Source: an uncultured Prochlorococcus sp. (lineage in GTDB: Bacteria > Cyanobacteriota > Cyanobacteriia > PCC-6307 > Cyanobiaceae). Taken from it: a stretch of DNA of 64,000 nucleotides. Shown piece by piece: positions 1 through 10,108 of this stretch. A program made the translations under genes and the position numbers. Positions within the stretch are counted from its first letter, which is position 1. The number at the start of each line of letters is the position of its first letter. A model generated the notes under the pieces. It was not told the DNA's origin. It worked only from the letters and a program-made list of their open reading frames with translations, and did not search any database. The stretch lies in contig CACNMX010000002.1 in assembly GCA_902621675.1 (NCBI GenBank), positions 22,148-86,147 on the forward strand, read 5' to 3'.

Positions 1-2
1 AA

Positions 3-737
3 CAAAAAGATACTTTAAATGGAAAAAATAAGATTAGAATTTTTGCAGATTTTAGAATTTTTATAATTAATCTTGGATTCTCTGGTTTGGCAATTTCTTT
101 TGGTGTTTTGCTTCTTAAATTTTTAAGGTATATTTCAAGTTCTTTTGGTGATTTTTCGAAGGAAATTATTTTTTCACTACCAGTATTTCCTTTTATCCTT
201 ATAGGTTCGCTCCTTATAAGATATATTTTAGAAAAAACCAAAAATACAGAATTTATTTCAAATATTCTGCAAAGGGAGATTGGTATTTTATCAACAGACT
301 TATTGATTTTTACAGCTATGGCGAGTTTAGATATTGCAGTTGTTTTTGATAATTGGATACTTATTTTAGTATTTACTATTTTCGGTTTATTTTGGAATTT
401 AATCTGCATTGCTTATTTCGCATACTTTATTTTCGATGATTATTGGTTTGAAAAAAGTTTGATAGAGTTTGGTAATTCTACTGGTGTAGTAGCTTCTGGG
501 TTACTTCTTTTAAGGCTTGCAGATCCTAAAAATATTTCTAAGACTTTACCAATTTTCACGTCAAAACAGCTATTTGCTCAATTAATTCTTTCTGGGGGAC
601 TATTCACAGTTCTTGCACCATTAATGATTTCTAAAATTGGGTTAGATTATTGGACAGAAATTTGTGCTTTAATTACATTAGCAATCCTTTCTATCGCATT
701 GATTTTTAACAAAGTAGAGATGAAAAAGTTTCAATAA
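3..737 (+). CDS. Sodium/glutamate symporter (GltS)-like membrane protein, C-terminal part; 5' end lies outside the window
   Basis: Frame is open to the left edge of the window (track start at 87 is internal); motif STGVVASGLLLLRLADP resembles the GltS C-terminal repeat; multiple TMs. Confidence 0.6.
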   Translation, partial: QKDTLNGKNKIRIFADFRIFIINLGFSGLAISFGVLLLKFLRYISSSFGDFSKEIIFSLPVFPFILIGSLLIRYILEKTKNTEFISNILQREIGILSTDLLIFTAMASLDIAVVFDNWILILVFTIFGLFWNLICIAYFAYFIFDDYWFEKSLIEFGNSTGVVASGLLLLRLADPKNISKTLPIFTSKQLFAQLILSGGLFTVLAPLMISKIGLDYWTEICALITLAILSIALIFNKVEMKKFQ

Positions 738-776
738 GAACTCTAGAATGGTAAATAGCCTAAATTTTTTATTTTT

Positions 777-1034
777 ATGTCATTTTCACCCTACGATATT
801 CCACCTCAAGAAAATAAAGGTAAGTGGTTTAGGAGTCATTTACTTGGAAGGGAAATAGAACTTGGTGAATTGTATAGTCTTGGATCAAATGATTTAGATT
901 TGCTTATGGCGGAGACCGCAGAAATCAGAAGCGATCTTGATTTTAAGGAAAAAAATATAGGCAAATTTAGGACTGCAGGATACTTTTTGGAGTTAGCAAG
1001 AATAATTGAGAAAAGGAAGTTGTTAGAAAGTTAA
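777..1034 (+). CDS. Hypothetical protein, 85 aa
   Basis: ORF with plausible spacing after the upstream gene; no recognised domain. Confidence 0.55.
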   Translation: MSFSPYDIPPQENKGKWFRSHLLGREIELGELYSLGSNDLDLLMAETAEIRSDLDFKEKNIGKFRTAGYFLELARIIEKRKLLES

Positions 1035-1690
1035 TTAGATGGAAAATAATTCTTTCTAGAATTTGGTTCCCATAATTCATATTTATACATTAACGACTTA
1101 AATTCTCTATTTTTCTCAAACGAATCTAACCAGTTTTTTATTGATGATTCAAAATAATTTGTTCTTTTTTGACTTTCACAAGCGATTCTAAATTGTCTTA
1201 CAAAAGGCCAAATAGACCAATCAGCGATTGTTGGGCTATCTCCAAAAAAGTATTTTTTTTCGGAAAGAAGTTCGTTCCATCTCTTTATGAATTTAATCGC
1301 ATTTGTGAAATGAAATTCTTGATCACTATCTCTATATCTTGTGGCATATTTAAATCTATCTAAATGATATTTGAATACGTTATCGTTTTCATTAATTATT
1401 TCAAAAATATTTTCCTTCTTGTTCTCAGGTAAATAAATTAATTTGATGTTTTCCTTTTTCGACTCTGAGAGAGCCCATAGGATGATTTCAAGACTTTCTT
1501 CAATAACTTCATTATTTTTTTTTATAAGAATTGGCACCGTTTTCGTCTTTGAATTATTTAAAAAATCTAGAGGTTTATTTTTTAAATCAATTTCTCTTAT
1601 CTCTACTTTTATTTCGCAAATTAACAGGGCCCATCTTGCACGAATTGCATATGGACATCTTCGAAATGAATATAAAATATCGTTTTTCAT
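1031..1690 (-). CDS. Glutathione S-transferase-like protein
   Basis: N-terminal thioredoxin-like fold (LYSFRRCPYAIRARWAL...VPILI) and C-terminal helical GST domain (SPTIADWSIWPFVRQFR). Confidence 0.8.
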   Translation of the reverse strand: MKNDILYSFRRCPYAIRARWALLICEIKVEIREIDLKNKPLDFLNNSKTKTVPILIKKNNEVIEESLEIILWALSESKKENIKLIYLPENKKENIFEIINENDNVFKYHLDRFKYATRYRDSDQEFHFTNAIKFIKRWNELLSEKKYFFGDSPTIADWSIWPFVRQFRIACESQKRTNYFESSIKNWLDSFEKNREFKSLMYKYELWEPNSRKNYFPSN

Positions 1691-1764
1691 ATTGTAAAAA
1701 CTTTTAATTTCGCTAATTCTTTTAGTATTATCTAAGTAGGAACAGTATTAATTTTACAACGCAA

Positions 1765-2307
1765 ATGTCGGGATATGTTTACCTTATTAGAATAGGAGAC
1801 CTTTATAGGATTGGGAAAACGGATAATCTTGAAAAGAAAATTAAAAAATTAAAGCCAGATGAATTATTAACATCAATTATGACTAAGGAGCCAGAAACTC
1901 TTGAAGCAAGATTACTAAGAAAATATAAGTCGCAAAGAATTCCTGAAACTGGTTATTTAAAGTTTTCTAAAAGACAAATTAGAGAATGTAAAAAGCAATT
2001 TGAATTAAAGGGTAGCTTACCTCACACTTTAGATGCTGAAGTTTCTATAACTCTTTTTGCATCTTTTTTATTGTTTTCATTAGGTTCTTTTATTTTTAAT
2101 TATTTAAATTTTGGATTTGTAAGATCTATATCTTATTCGTTCGGATTGGCATCTCTACCAATGGTTATATTATTTATTACAGGTAGTTTTGGCGGATACT
2201 TTTCTGAAGATTTATCTCTTTTTTCATTGTTAACTAATCGAATAAAAGGTTTATTTATTGCAATTGCAATGCTTTCAATGGCTTACTTAATTTTTAATTT
2301 AGGTTAA
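1765..2307 (+). CDS. GIY-YIG/Mug113 (T5orf172)-like domain fused to C-terminal transmembrane helices
   Basis: YVYLIRIGDLYRIGKTDNLEKKIKKL N-terminus followed by about 3 hydrophobic segments. Confidence 0.6.
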   Translation: MSGYVYLIRIGDLYRIGKTDNLEKKIKKLKPDELLTSIMTKEPETLEARLLRKYKSQRIPETGYLKFSKRQIRECKKQFELKGSLPHTLDAEVSITLFASFLLFSLGSFIFNYLNFGFVRSISYSFGLASLPMVILFITGSFGGYFSEDLSLFSLLTNRIKGLFIAIAMLSMAYLIFNLG

Positions 2308-3011
2308 ATTTCATAGTTACAATTTAAGGCGATTTCAAATGGAACTGATTGGGTAGGTAACTTAAGAATAGTTGAGCATATTTCAGCAATATCTTCAGGT
2401 TGTGTCATGCTTGATTTGTCTAAAGAAGAGATATTTTGGGCCATTTTTGTATTAACCCAGCTTGGGCAAATTGCAGTAATTCTTATATTTTTATCCCAAC
2501 CTTTATTTTTCATAGTTTGGCATAATCCCATCAAAGCAAACTTTGAAGAAGAATAAGCGGCTAAATCACCTTTGGATCTTTTTCCACTCATTGAAACTAA
2601 AACAATAATTCTTCCTCTCCCAGAGGTACATAAATGATCCCAAGAAAGCCTACATAAATGCCAAATTGCCAAAAAATTTATATTTAATGTATTAAAAATA
2701 TCTTCTTCATCACCATCTTTGTATAAGAAAGGAACTTTCGATAATACTCCAGAACAATTTATTACTGAATCAAATCCTCCAAATTTATCTATGGTATTCT
2801 TTATCCAATTTTCGGCTGTAATTTTTTTTAAAGCATCATAGTGGTTGATTATAATTTTCCCTTCTGGCCATTTTTTTGGATCAATAACACTTCCCTTTAG
2901 TGATTCTAAATCTCTTATGCCAACACTAATTCTATTACCTTCTTTTAATTCTTTATGTGCAATATTAAGTCCAATACCTCTACTGGCTCCACTAATTAAT
3001 ATGGTTCTCAT
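2304..3011 (-). CDS. Short-chain dehydrogenase/reductase
   Basis: ISGASRGIGLNIA Rossmann motif, YSSSKFALMG catalytic motif. Confidence 0.9.
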   Translation of the reverse strand: MRTILISGASRGIGLNIAHKELKEGNRISVGIRDLESLKGSVIDPKKWPEGKIIINHYDALKKITAENWIKNTIDKFGGFDSVINCSGVLSKVPFLYKDGDEEDIFNTLNINFLAIWHLCRLSWDHLCTSGRGRIIVLVSMSGKRSKGDLAAYSSSKFALMGLCQTMKNKGWDKNIRITAICPSWVNTKMAQNISSLDKSSMTQPEDIAEICSTILKLPTQSVPFEIALNCNYEI

Positions 3012-3018
3012 TCTTTAA

Positions 3019-4302
3019 CTATATGTTTGGAAATATTATCCTAAGTAACATTTTAAACTCTCTTCCATGCATAATCATAAGACCTTTCTTTACACTCCAT
3101 GGAGCCTTTATAAACATTACGCACATAGCATATACAATCTCTTTTAAAGAAAGAGTATCAGTTAGAAACCCATACCATTGATTTTTAGGTAGTTGGAAAA
3201 AACTGCCAAAAAATTCTCTCAATAGTTTCTCATCAAACCTCATGAGTTTTTCTAATCCAAATTGGTAAAGTGATTTCTTCCTAATTAATTCTTTTGACCA
3301 TAAAGTTTCCCAACCTTTTCTAGCAATATGATAGGTACTTAGATTTTTGTTTTTAATTGCTGCTGAGACTGCCTTCGCGACAAGTGGAGCTCTTCTTAAA
3401 ACATTACCAATTAAATATCCAGATGCAGGATGTACCATTGAAGCAGCACCACCATATCCAAGTATTTGTTGCTTGAAATCTGGGATTGGCATATTCATAG
3501 GAAGAAATAAGCCAAGCTCTTCGTGCTGCATGCTTGTGATTGATATATTTCGATAAGAAAGCCTCTTCTCTAGTCTCTCTTTTAAATTTTCCATTGTTAG
3601 AGGATTTACCAAACCAAGAGATGTCTCTTCAAGAAAATATTTCCCATCCCCCATATCCATGGCATAAAGAAAAGTTGGAGGTTCTTTTTTTTGCTCATCG
3701 TTAAGATGATCATTTCTATAGTCCATTAATACAAACTGCCCTTTCTTAAGTGGAGGTTTACTAAAATTACCTACTATCCCATAACAAGTTTGGACTGCCA
3801 AAGGACCACAGGATTTTAATTTAAGAAAAACAGGATCATACCCTGTTGCGTCTACTACTAATCTTGCAGAGTAAGTTTTGCCATCTTTTGTAGTTACTGT
3901 ACTTTTGTATTTTTCAAAATGTATTTTGTTTGCAAAGCCTTGATGCCATTTAATAAAAGACTTATTGCATTCTTTAAACCAATAATTGTGGAGTTTCTTC
4001 TTATCAAATAGTCCATAATCTAGTGAATGTTCCGTGGCTTTATTCTCGTCGTCCTGCTCTTCTAAAGCGCCATGCCCAAAAAAACTTACAGTATTTTTCC
4101 ATCTATATTCAAGTAAATCCTGAAGCCCGAGTTGATCAACTTCTTTCCCCCAAATGCCATATGTATTTGGCCAAGGTTCATCTGGTCCATTTGGAGAAAG
4201 CACTTCAACATCTAATTTTTCCTTCCCTAAAGCTGAGGCAATAGCCATTCCCGCAGGCCCTGCACCCAAAACAAGAACATCTGGCATATTTTCTTTTGAC
4301 AT
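3019..4302 (-). CDS. crtL: CrtL-type lycopene cyclase (probably the epsilon-type paralog, by remembered gene order)
   Basis: VLGAGPAGMAIASAL FAD motif, PNTYGIW, YLDY-like and GYGGAASMVHPASGY motifs of plant/cyanobacterial lycopene cyclases. Confidence 0.85.
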   Translation of the reverse strand: MSKENMPDVLVLGAGPAGMAIASALGKEKLDVEVLSPNGPDEPWPNTYGIWGKEVDQLGLQDLLEYRWKNTVSFFGHGALEEQDDENKATEHSLDYGLFDKKKLHNYWFKECNKSFIKWHQGFANKIHFEKYKSTVTTKDGKTYSARLVVDATGYDPVFLKLKSCGPLAVQTCYGIVGNFSKPPLKKGQFVLMDYRNDHLNDEQKKEPPTFLYAMDMGDGKYFLEETSLGLVNPLTMENLKERLEKRLSYRNISITSMQHEELGLFLPMNMPIPDFKQQILGYGGAASMVHPASGYLIGNVLRRAPLVAKAVSAAIKNKNLSTYHIARKGWETLWSKELIRKKSLYQFGLEKLMRFDEKLLREFFGSFFQLPKNQWYGFLTDTLSLKEIVYAMCVMFIKAPWSVKKGLMIMHGREFKMLLRIIFPNI

Positions 4303-4526
4303 TAAATATAAATCTTATGATTAAAGAGATTTATTGAATAAATTATTACTTCTGAACCCAGAATTATATTTTTCATCCAATACTTATAATGAGAGTAGAT
4401 TAATAATAATCAAATTACTCAAATACTAGCGACTAAGTTTTCAGTGTTTTAACAATAATTTATAAGATTACAAAATAAAAAAAACTTTATTTATTTTTTT
4501 ATCATAAAAAAAATATAGGAATTTAA

Positions 4527-5528
4527 ATGATTAAAAATAAAAATATTTTAATTACTGGAGGTAATTCAGGAATAGGGTTTTTTGCCATTATTAATTTACT
4601 GAAGACGAAAAATATTTTATATGTTGTAATAAAAAACGAACTTAGAAAGAATGAATTTCTAAGAAAAATCGAGAAATATTTTGATAAAAATTACCTTAGT
4701 AAATTTTTAATTATTATTGAAAATTGTGATCTTTCAGATCTAGAGAATATTAAAAAAATTAAAGATTACTTTATTATTAAAAAGATTTTTTTAGATGTTC
4801 TTATTTTAAATGCAGGATTGCAATATACAGGCTCTTTTTACCCTAAAGTATCAAAACAGGGAATAGAACTAACTTTTGCAGTAAATCATCTTGCACATTT
4901 TTACTTGGTAAATGTCCTAAAAGATTTTATTACAGATAAAGAAGAATCTAGAATCATTATTACATCATCAGATGTACACGACCCTAAAAGTTCAGGTGGC
5001 AATATAGGAAAGAAAGCGGGACTTAATAACCTAGTTAATTTGAGAAAAAAAGTAACTGGGCAATTTATAAATTTTAATGCTGATGAAGCTTATAAAAATA
5101 GTAAGTTATGTAATATTTTGTTTGCTAAAGAACTTGAAAAAAAATTAAAAACTTCCTCGAGTAAAATTTCTGTAATTACTTGGGCTCCTGGTCTAGTAAT
5201 ACCAAATGATGATTTTGGTTTTTTTAGGTACAGTAAGCGTTTTAATCTCTTTGGATATTTAATTTTTTCTAAAACTGCAAAAAATATTTTAGGAGTTTCT
5301 GAAAGTATAGAAAATGCTGGTAGGATACTTTCTGAAATTGTTTTTGATTCAAATTTAAATAATATTGGTTATGTTCATTTAAGTAATAAACTTATATCTT
5401 TTAAAAAACATAAATTAGTTGAAAGTAATGTTAGTGAAGAGGCAAATAATGCTGAATTAGCTTCAAAACTTTGGATTTTAAGTGAAGAGATTTGTAGATC
5501 ATTTGGCTTTGTTACTTTCAATATTTAA
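4527..5528 (+). CDS. Protochlorophyllide-reductase-like SDR protein
   Basis: TGGNSGIG cofactor motif, FAVNHLAHFYLVNVL, YKNSKLCN (YxxxK plus Cys as in POR). Confidence 0.75.
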   Translation: MIKNKNILITGGNSGIGFFAIINLLKTKNILYVVIKNELRKNEFLRKIEKYFDKNYLSKFLIIIENCDLSDLENIKKIKDYFIIKKIFLDVLILNAGLQYTGSFYPKVSKQGIELTFAVNHLAHFYLVNVLKDFITDKEESRIIITSSDVHDPKSSGGNIGKKAGLNNLVNLRKKVTGQFINFNADEAYKNSKLCNILFAKELEKKLKTSSSKISVITWAPGLVIPNDDFGFFRYSKRFNLFGYLIFSKTAKNILGVSESIENAGRILSEIVFDSNLNNIGYVHLSNKLISFKKHKLVESNVSEEANNAELASKLWILSEEICRSFGFVTFNI

Positions 5529-6536
5529 GGTTTGTGTTGGGAATGCAAACTCTATATTATTAACCGCAAATTCCTCAATAATTCTTAAATTTATAGATTG
5601 TTGAGCTTCCATTGCAGCAAGATAATTATTTGTTGGGATGTAATAAACAAGTTCGAAATTAAGACTGAAGTCGCCGAAATCTGTGAAATGACATCTATCA
5701 AAAGACGCATCTTTTGTCTCTTCAACTATTTTTTTAATTATTATTGGAATCAATTTCATAAGTTTTGGAGAGGTTTCATAAATAACTCCCAATTTATGCA
5801 CTAACCTTCTTTTTTCCATTTGTGCGTAATTTGAAATTATTCCATTTGTTAGGGCGCTATTGCTCATTACTATTACTTCTCCATTAATACTTCTTATCCT
5901 TGATGATCGTACTCCTACTCTCTCAACCATTCCTAGGACTCCGTCAGATTTTATAAACTCACCTTTTTGAAAAGGTTTATCTAGCAAAATTGTTATATAT
6001 TCAAAGAACTCCTGAACTGGATCTTTCAAAGCTAATCCTGCACCAATACCTCCAGCACTTAGTAAAGCCCAAATAGCAGTCATTTGAACACCTATATTTT
6101 GTAAGAAAAAAATTGAGCCAATAGTCCATGTTAATGCTTTTATCAATGGAGTTAGTGAAGATACCATCGAACTAATTGAGGAATCATTAATTTTCGAGGT
6201 CGATTCTGTTAAAGATCTTATTAAAACTTTGTTGAGTGCTTTTATTATGATTATTAATATAAATAATTTCAAAATATTCAATAAGACAGAGATGAAAGTT
6301 ATTTCATCAGCAAAAAAAAAGTCAATTGAAAAATAAAATGAGAGGAGGAATCCTATAGGTTTTATAATTCCAGAGATCACCTCAAAAATAAAATCGTCGA
6401 AATTTGTTTTTGTTCTTTTGGAAATCTTTTTAAAAAATATTTTTGAAACTTTTGAAATTATTATCGAAAATAAAGTTCCGATAAAAAAAATAGATATTGC
6501 CAGAAGGAAGTTTTCAGTAACTAATTTCATATTCAA
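5499..6536 (-). CDS. MscS-family mechanosensitive channel
   Basis: TM3-like GGIGAGLALKDPVQEFFEYITILLDKPFQKGEFIK followed by the beta domain. Confidence 0.9.
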   Translation of the reverse strand: MNMKLVTENFLLAISIFFIGTLFSIIISKVSKIFFKKISKRTKTNFDDFIFEVISGIIKPIGFLLSFYFSIDFFFADEITFISVLLNILKLFILIIIIKALNKVLIRSLTESTSKINDSSISSMVSSLTPLIKALTWTIGSIFFLQNIGVQMTAIWALLSAGGIGAGLALKDPVQEFFEYITILLDKPFQKGEFIKSDGVLGMVERVGVRSSRIRSINGEVIVMSNSALTNGIISNYAQMEKRRLVHKLGVIYETSPKLMKLIPIIIKKIVEETKDASFDRCHFTDFGDFSLNFELVYYIPTNNYLAAMEAQQSINLRIIEEFAVNNIEFAFPTQTLNIESNKAK

Positions 6537-6608
6537 ATAAACCCTTAAAATTTATATCTACTAAGATTTTAAATTATCTCTAAATAACAAACCAGTCTTT
6601 AATTTTCT

Positions 6609-7178
6609 TTAACTAATTATTATGTTTCTAATTTCTTTAAATTCTTCTCTATCCGCAGTTTTGCATAATTCAAAAATTATTGATTCAGTTGTTGTTAAGA
6701 TCGCCCCACTCTGAGTCATTCTTTGTAATGCTATTTCATGATCTACCCTATTTCTACTTCCCATGGAATCTGATATGAGAATAACTTCAAATCCTTTTTG
6801 TAAACAATCTAAGACTGTTTGTTGAATACAAATATGCGTTTCGATCCCACACACTATCAAATTAGTGATTTTCTTATCTTTAAGTTCTTTCAAAAAATCT
6901 TCTAATTTAGCTAGGCTGAATTCCATTTTTTCAAATTTTTTAAATTCTGCTATGGGTGATAATTCAGGTATCGTTACTCCCAATTTGAGTGGGTTTTGTT
7001 CAGATATAAATATGTTTTCTTCTAAAATTTGGTAAGCATTTATTAGCTTTTTAATGTTTTGGATTATTGAATCCTTATTAAAAATTGGTCTTATTATTTT
7101 TTCCTGAATATCAATAATTATCAAGGCGTTTACTTTCGATGATAATTTATCGGAAGAGATTTCTTGATCATTCATCAT
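6609..7178 (-). CDS. Isochorismatase-family hydrolase
   Basis: LIIIDIQEKI...FSLAKLEDF...NLIVCGIETHICIQQTVLDCL (catalytic D/K/C pattern). Confidence 0.88.
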   Translation of the reverse strand: MMNDQEISSDKLSSKVNALIIIDIQEKIIRPIFNKDSIIQNIKKLINAYQILEENIFISEQNPLKLGVTIPELSPIAEFKKFEKMEFSLAKLEDFLKELKDKKITNLIVCGIETHICIQQTVLDCLQKGFEVILISDSMGSRNRVDHEIALQRMTQSGAILTTTESIIFELCKTADREEFKEIRNIIIS

Positions 7179-7295
7179 TTACATATACAATGTACATTTA
7201 ACATAATATTTTGAAGAACTTTAGTAAACATTTTAAATAAATAAGTTGTTTTACTCTCATCTAGAGTTATTATTGAGAATAGCCAAAGGTTAATT

Positions 7296-7748
7296 TTGTC
7301 ATTATCCTCTCAATACAAAGTAATCACATCTCCTCTTGGTGATGGATTACATAAAGATGGGAAGAGATTAACTCCTCAGAGGTTAAAGGTTCTTAATTTA
7401 TTTGAAAATATTGGCTCTGGAAAGCATCTTAGTGCTGAAGAGGTTCATGAAAAGTTAGTTAAGACAAGCTCCAAAGTTTCATTAGCAACAATTTATAGAA
7501 CTTTAAGACTTCTAGTACAAATGGGTTTGCTTCATGAATTAGAACTCAGTGAGGGTGGACACAGATATGAATTGCTTAGTAACGACACACCGGATCATCA
7601 TCATTTGATTTGCATTAGGTGTGGAAGAACAGAAGAATTTGAAAATGATGAGGTTTTAGAGGCAGGCAAAGTTGCAGCAAAAGTTAATGGTTTTAAACTA
7701 ATTGAATCCTCTTTAAATGTAAGAGCAATTTGTCCTAATTGCATTTAG
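7296..7748 (+). CDS. fur: Fur-family metalloregulator
   Basis: LTPQRLKVL winged helix, HHHLICIRCG and CPNC zinc-binding motifs; subtype (Fur/Zur/PerR) not resolved. Confidence 0.88.
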   Translation: MSLSSQYKVITSPLGDGLHKDGKRLTPQRLKVLNLFENIGSGKHLSAEEVHEKLVKTSSKVSLATIYRTLRLLVQMGLLHELELSEGGHRYELLSNDTPDHHHLICIRCGRTEEFENDEVLEAGKVAAKVNGFKLIESSLNVRAICPNCI

Positions 7749-7754
7749 CAGGTT

Positions 7755-8687
7755 TTAACTTAAAGACCCTCCACAACTTGACCCCGCTCCTGCAGTGCAA
7801 GCAAAACAATGTTCTTTTACAGCTACCCCGTAGTCAAAAGTAAATGATTCATCTAACAGATCAAAAAGTGTCTTTGGTCCTTTATTCACTCGGAAATTTA
7901 TCTGTTGGTTAAAGTCACAATCATAAATTTCTCCTAGCCAATTTACGCTAATTGTTTTTTTACACATTAGATTTTCTAAATTTTTTTCATTAAAATTTTC
8001 TTTAAGTAATTTGTAATAAGTATTTAGTTTCCCTTCTTTCCTAAGAGATTCTTCATATCTATTTATTGGCATATTAGTTATTGTGTATAAATTATTAAAA
8101 ACGATATTGTATTTTTCGAATAGGATTTTTTTATAATCCTCCTCTAATATTTCCTGAGAAGGAGGAAGAATTGGGCTTACAGGATTGTAAACAAGATTTA
8201 ATTGTAATCCATTTTCTTTCTTTCCATAGCCTAAATCATTAAGAATTTTTATGGCATTAATACTTTTTTCAAAAACGCCAAAACCCCTTTGAAAATCAAC
8301 GTTATTTTTTTCATAACATGGTAGCGAAGCAGTAACAATCACTTTATTTTCTGCAAGAAATTGAGGAAGATCTTCATAACCTTCTTCAAAAAAAATTGTC
8401 AAATTGCACCTATCAATAATATCAACCTCTTTTGTTTTCAAGCTGGTTATTAGATTTTTAAATTTTGGGTGAAGTTCTGGCGCACCTCCCGTAATATCCA
8501 AAGTCTTGATTTTGTATTTTTCAATTATCTTTGGAATAAGAGATATCATTTCATTGGACATCTTTTCAGTCCTTTGGGGGCTCGAATTGACATGACAATG
8601 CTTACAAGCCTGATTGCATTTATAACCTATGTTAATTTGCAAGGTTTCTATAGGTTCTTTATATATTGAGGGGAATTTTTCTTTCAT
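7755..8687 (-). CDS. ArsS-family radical SAM protein (arsenosugar-biosynthesis type)
   Basis: CNQACKHCHV radical SAM cluster motif, DITGGAPELHP, C-terminal CFACTAGAGSSCGG typical of ArsS-family proteins. Confidence 0.85.
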   Translation of the reverse strand: MKEKFPSIYKEPIETLQINIGYKCNQACKHCHVNSSPQRTEKMSNEMISLIPKIIEKYKIKTLDITGGAPELHPKFKNLITSLKTKEVDIIDRCNLTIFFEEGYEDLPQFLAENKVIVTASLPCYEKNNVDFQRGFGVFEKSINAIKILNDLGYGKKENGLQLNLVYNPVSPILPPSQEILEEDYKKILFEKYNIVFNNLYTITNMPINRYEESLRKEGKLNTYYKLLKENFNEKNLENLMCKKTISVNWLGEIYDCDFNQQINFRVNKGPKTLFDLLDESFTFDYGVAVKEHCFACTAGAGSSCGGSLS

Positions 8688-8727
8688 GAATCTATTATTT
8701 ATAAATTGTCATTCGAAAATAAAAAAG

Positions 8728-9957
8728 TCAACTATTTTTTTTAAAGTTTGATCTCTCATTAGCAAGTTCAATAAACCAACTTATGTATTCTTTGGGACCA
8801 TTTTTAAAAACTATGTCAAATTTTAAATTGTCATGAACATCACTGATCCCTAATAAACCAGTTTTTTTTGTAGAGGGTCTTTCAACTTCACCAGAACTAC
8901 TATCTACAAAAATTATTTTATTCTTAATCCCAAATTCATTACCTAATATTTGTATTAATTCTAGAAAAGACCTGTCACTTCCTCCTCTTGAATAACTTTT
9001 TTCATCATTATTTTTTTTTGATGTGACTGTGTCACCAACTCCTACAATCAAAGGCATATCTTCTTTTTGAATAGTTCTTTTGCATAAATCAATTTTTTCA
9101 GTAACAGAATTTGGAGAGTTTCTAAAATTAAAATTTCTTCCAAAAGGAGCTTTACCAGTTTTATCCGCAATAAATTTATTTAAAAGAAATAAAACTCCAG
9201 AATCTTTAACTGCTCCTTTAATAAGTAATTGTATGTCTGTTGTTCCGATATCATCTTGAGAAGAGAGTTTGATTGTTTCTTTACCATTTTTATTACCTAA
9301 ATTTGGTGAAATATGAAGGAAAAATGAGTTTTTGAGGCCTTCGGATTCAGCTTTTAAAATAATTTCATTCATCATTTTTTCAAAACTAATTTGAATAAGA
9401 TTTCTTTTATCAGAATCTTCATTAACTAAATCAAATAGACTATTGAAATTAATAGTTGGCGAGAAGCGTGTTTCACATATTGATTTTACTGCGTGAAAAT
9501 TGATATCCTCTTGGCTAAGTTCAGGAAAAATATTCTTAACTATATAATTAAATTTTGGTCTTATTAAGCTAGGTACTTTAGATAAAAAACTTAGTTCTTT
9601 TTCTGAGACTCCTTCAAAACTTATGTCACCATTGTTGTCTTGATACTCTACTCCACAGGCAGCTAAACCTCTTAAATAAAGTTCTTTGTTTTTAGGTTCA
9701 GTAGTGCTCCCTAAACTCCTCTCTATTATTCTGTTAACTCCTCTTGGACCTTCATGTTCACCACAAGTTAATACAAAGAATTCCTCGGCAAATTCTTTTA
9801 CTGCATAGATATATTTTGATTCTAACTCTCTAGTCAGTGGATCTTTAACTAGAGGGATACAAACTCCGTCAATGTCTTGAATAAATAAGATATTTTTAGA
9901 AGAGATTAATTGTTTTTGATCATTTAAATTACTTGCCATGTACTCCATATTTATCAT
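8728..9957 (-). CDS. Glucosylglycerol-phosphate phosphatase-like protein (StpA family)
   Basis: FIQDIDGVCIPLVKDPLTR HAD-like motif; GVGDTVTSKKNNDEKSYSRGGSDRSFLELIQ. Confidence 0.8.
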   Translation of the reverse strand: MINMEYMASNLNDQKQLISSKNILFIQDIDGVCIPLVKDPLTRELESKYIYAVKEFAEEFFVLTCGEHEGPRGVNRIIERSLGSTTEPKNKELYLRGLAACGVEYQDNNGDISFEGVSEKELSFLSKVPSLIRPKFNYIVKNIFPELSQEDINFHAVKSICETRFSPTINFNSLFDLVNEDSDKRNLIQISFEKMMNEIILKAESEGLKNSFFLHISPNLGNKNGKETIKLSSQDDIGTTDIQLLIKGAVKDSGVLFLLNKFIADKTGKAPFGRNFNFRNSPNSVTEKIDLCKRTIQKEDMPLIVGVGDTVTSKKNNDEKSYSRGGSDRSFLELIQILGNEFGIKNKIIFVDSSSGEVERPSTKKTGLLGISDVHDNLKFDIVFKNGPKEYISWFIELANERSNFKKNS

Positions 9958-10108
9958 TATTTCTCTTTTTATCAGATTTCATTTTAGGAAATTATAAAAT
10001 AAAAAAATTCAATATTTACAATAAATAATTTGCTAAGGTCAAAAATTGCTTTAATGTAGAAAAATGTTGTTAAGGGTAAGAAATTAAAATTAACAAGAAT
10101 TTCCAAAA

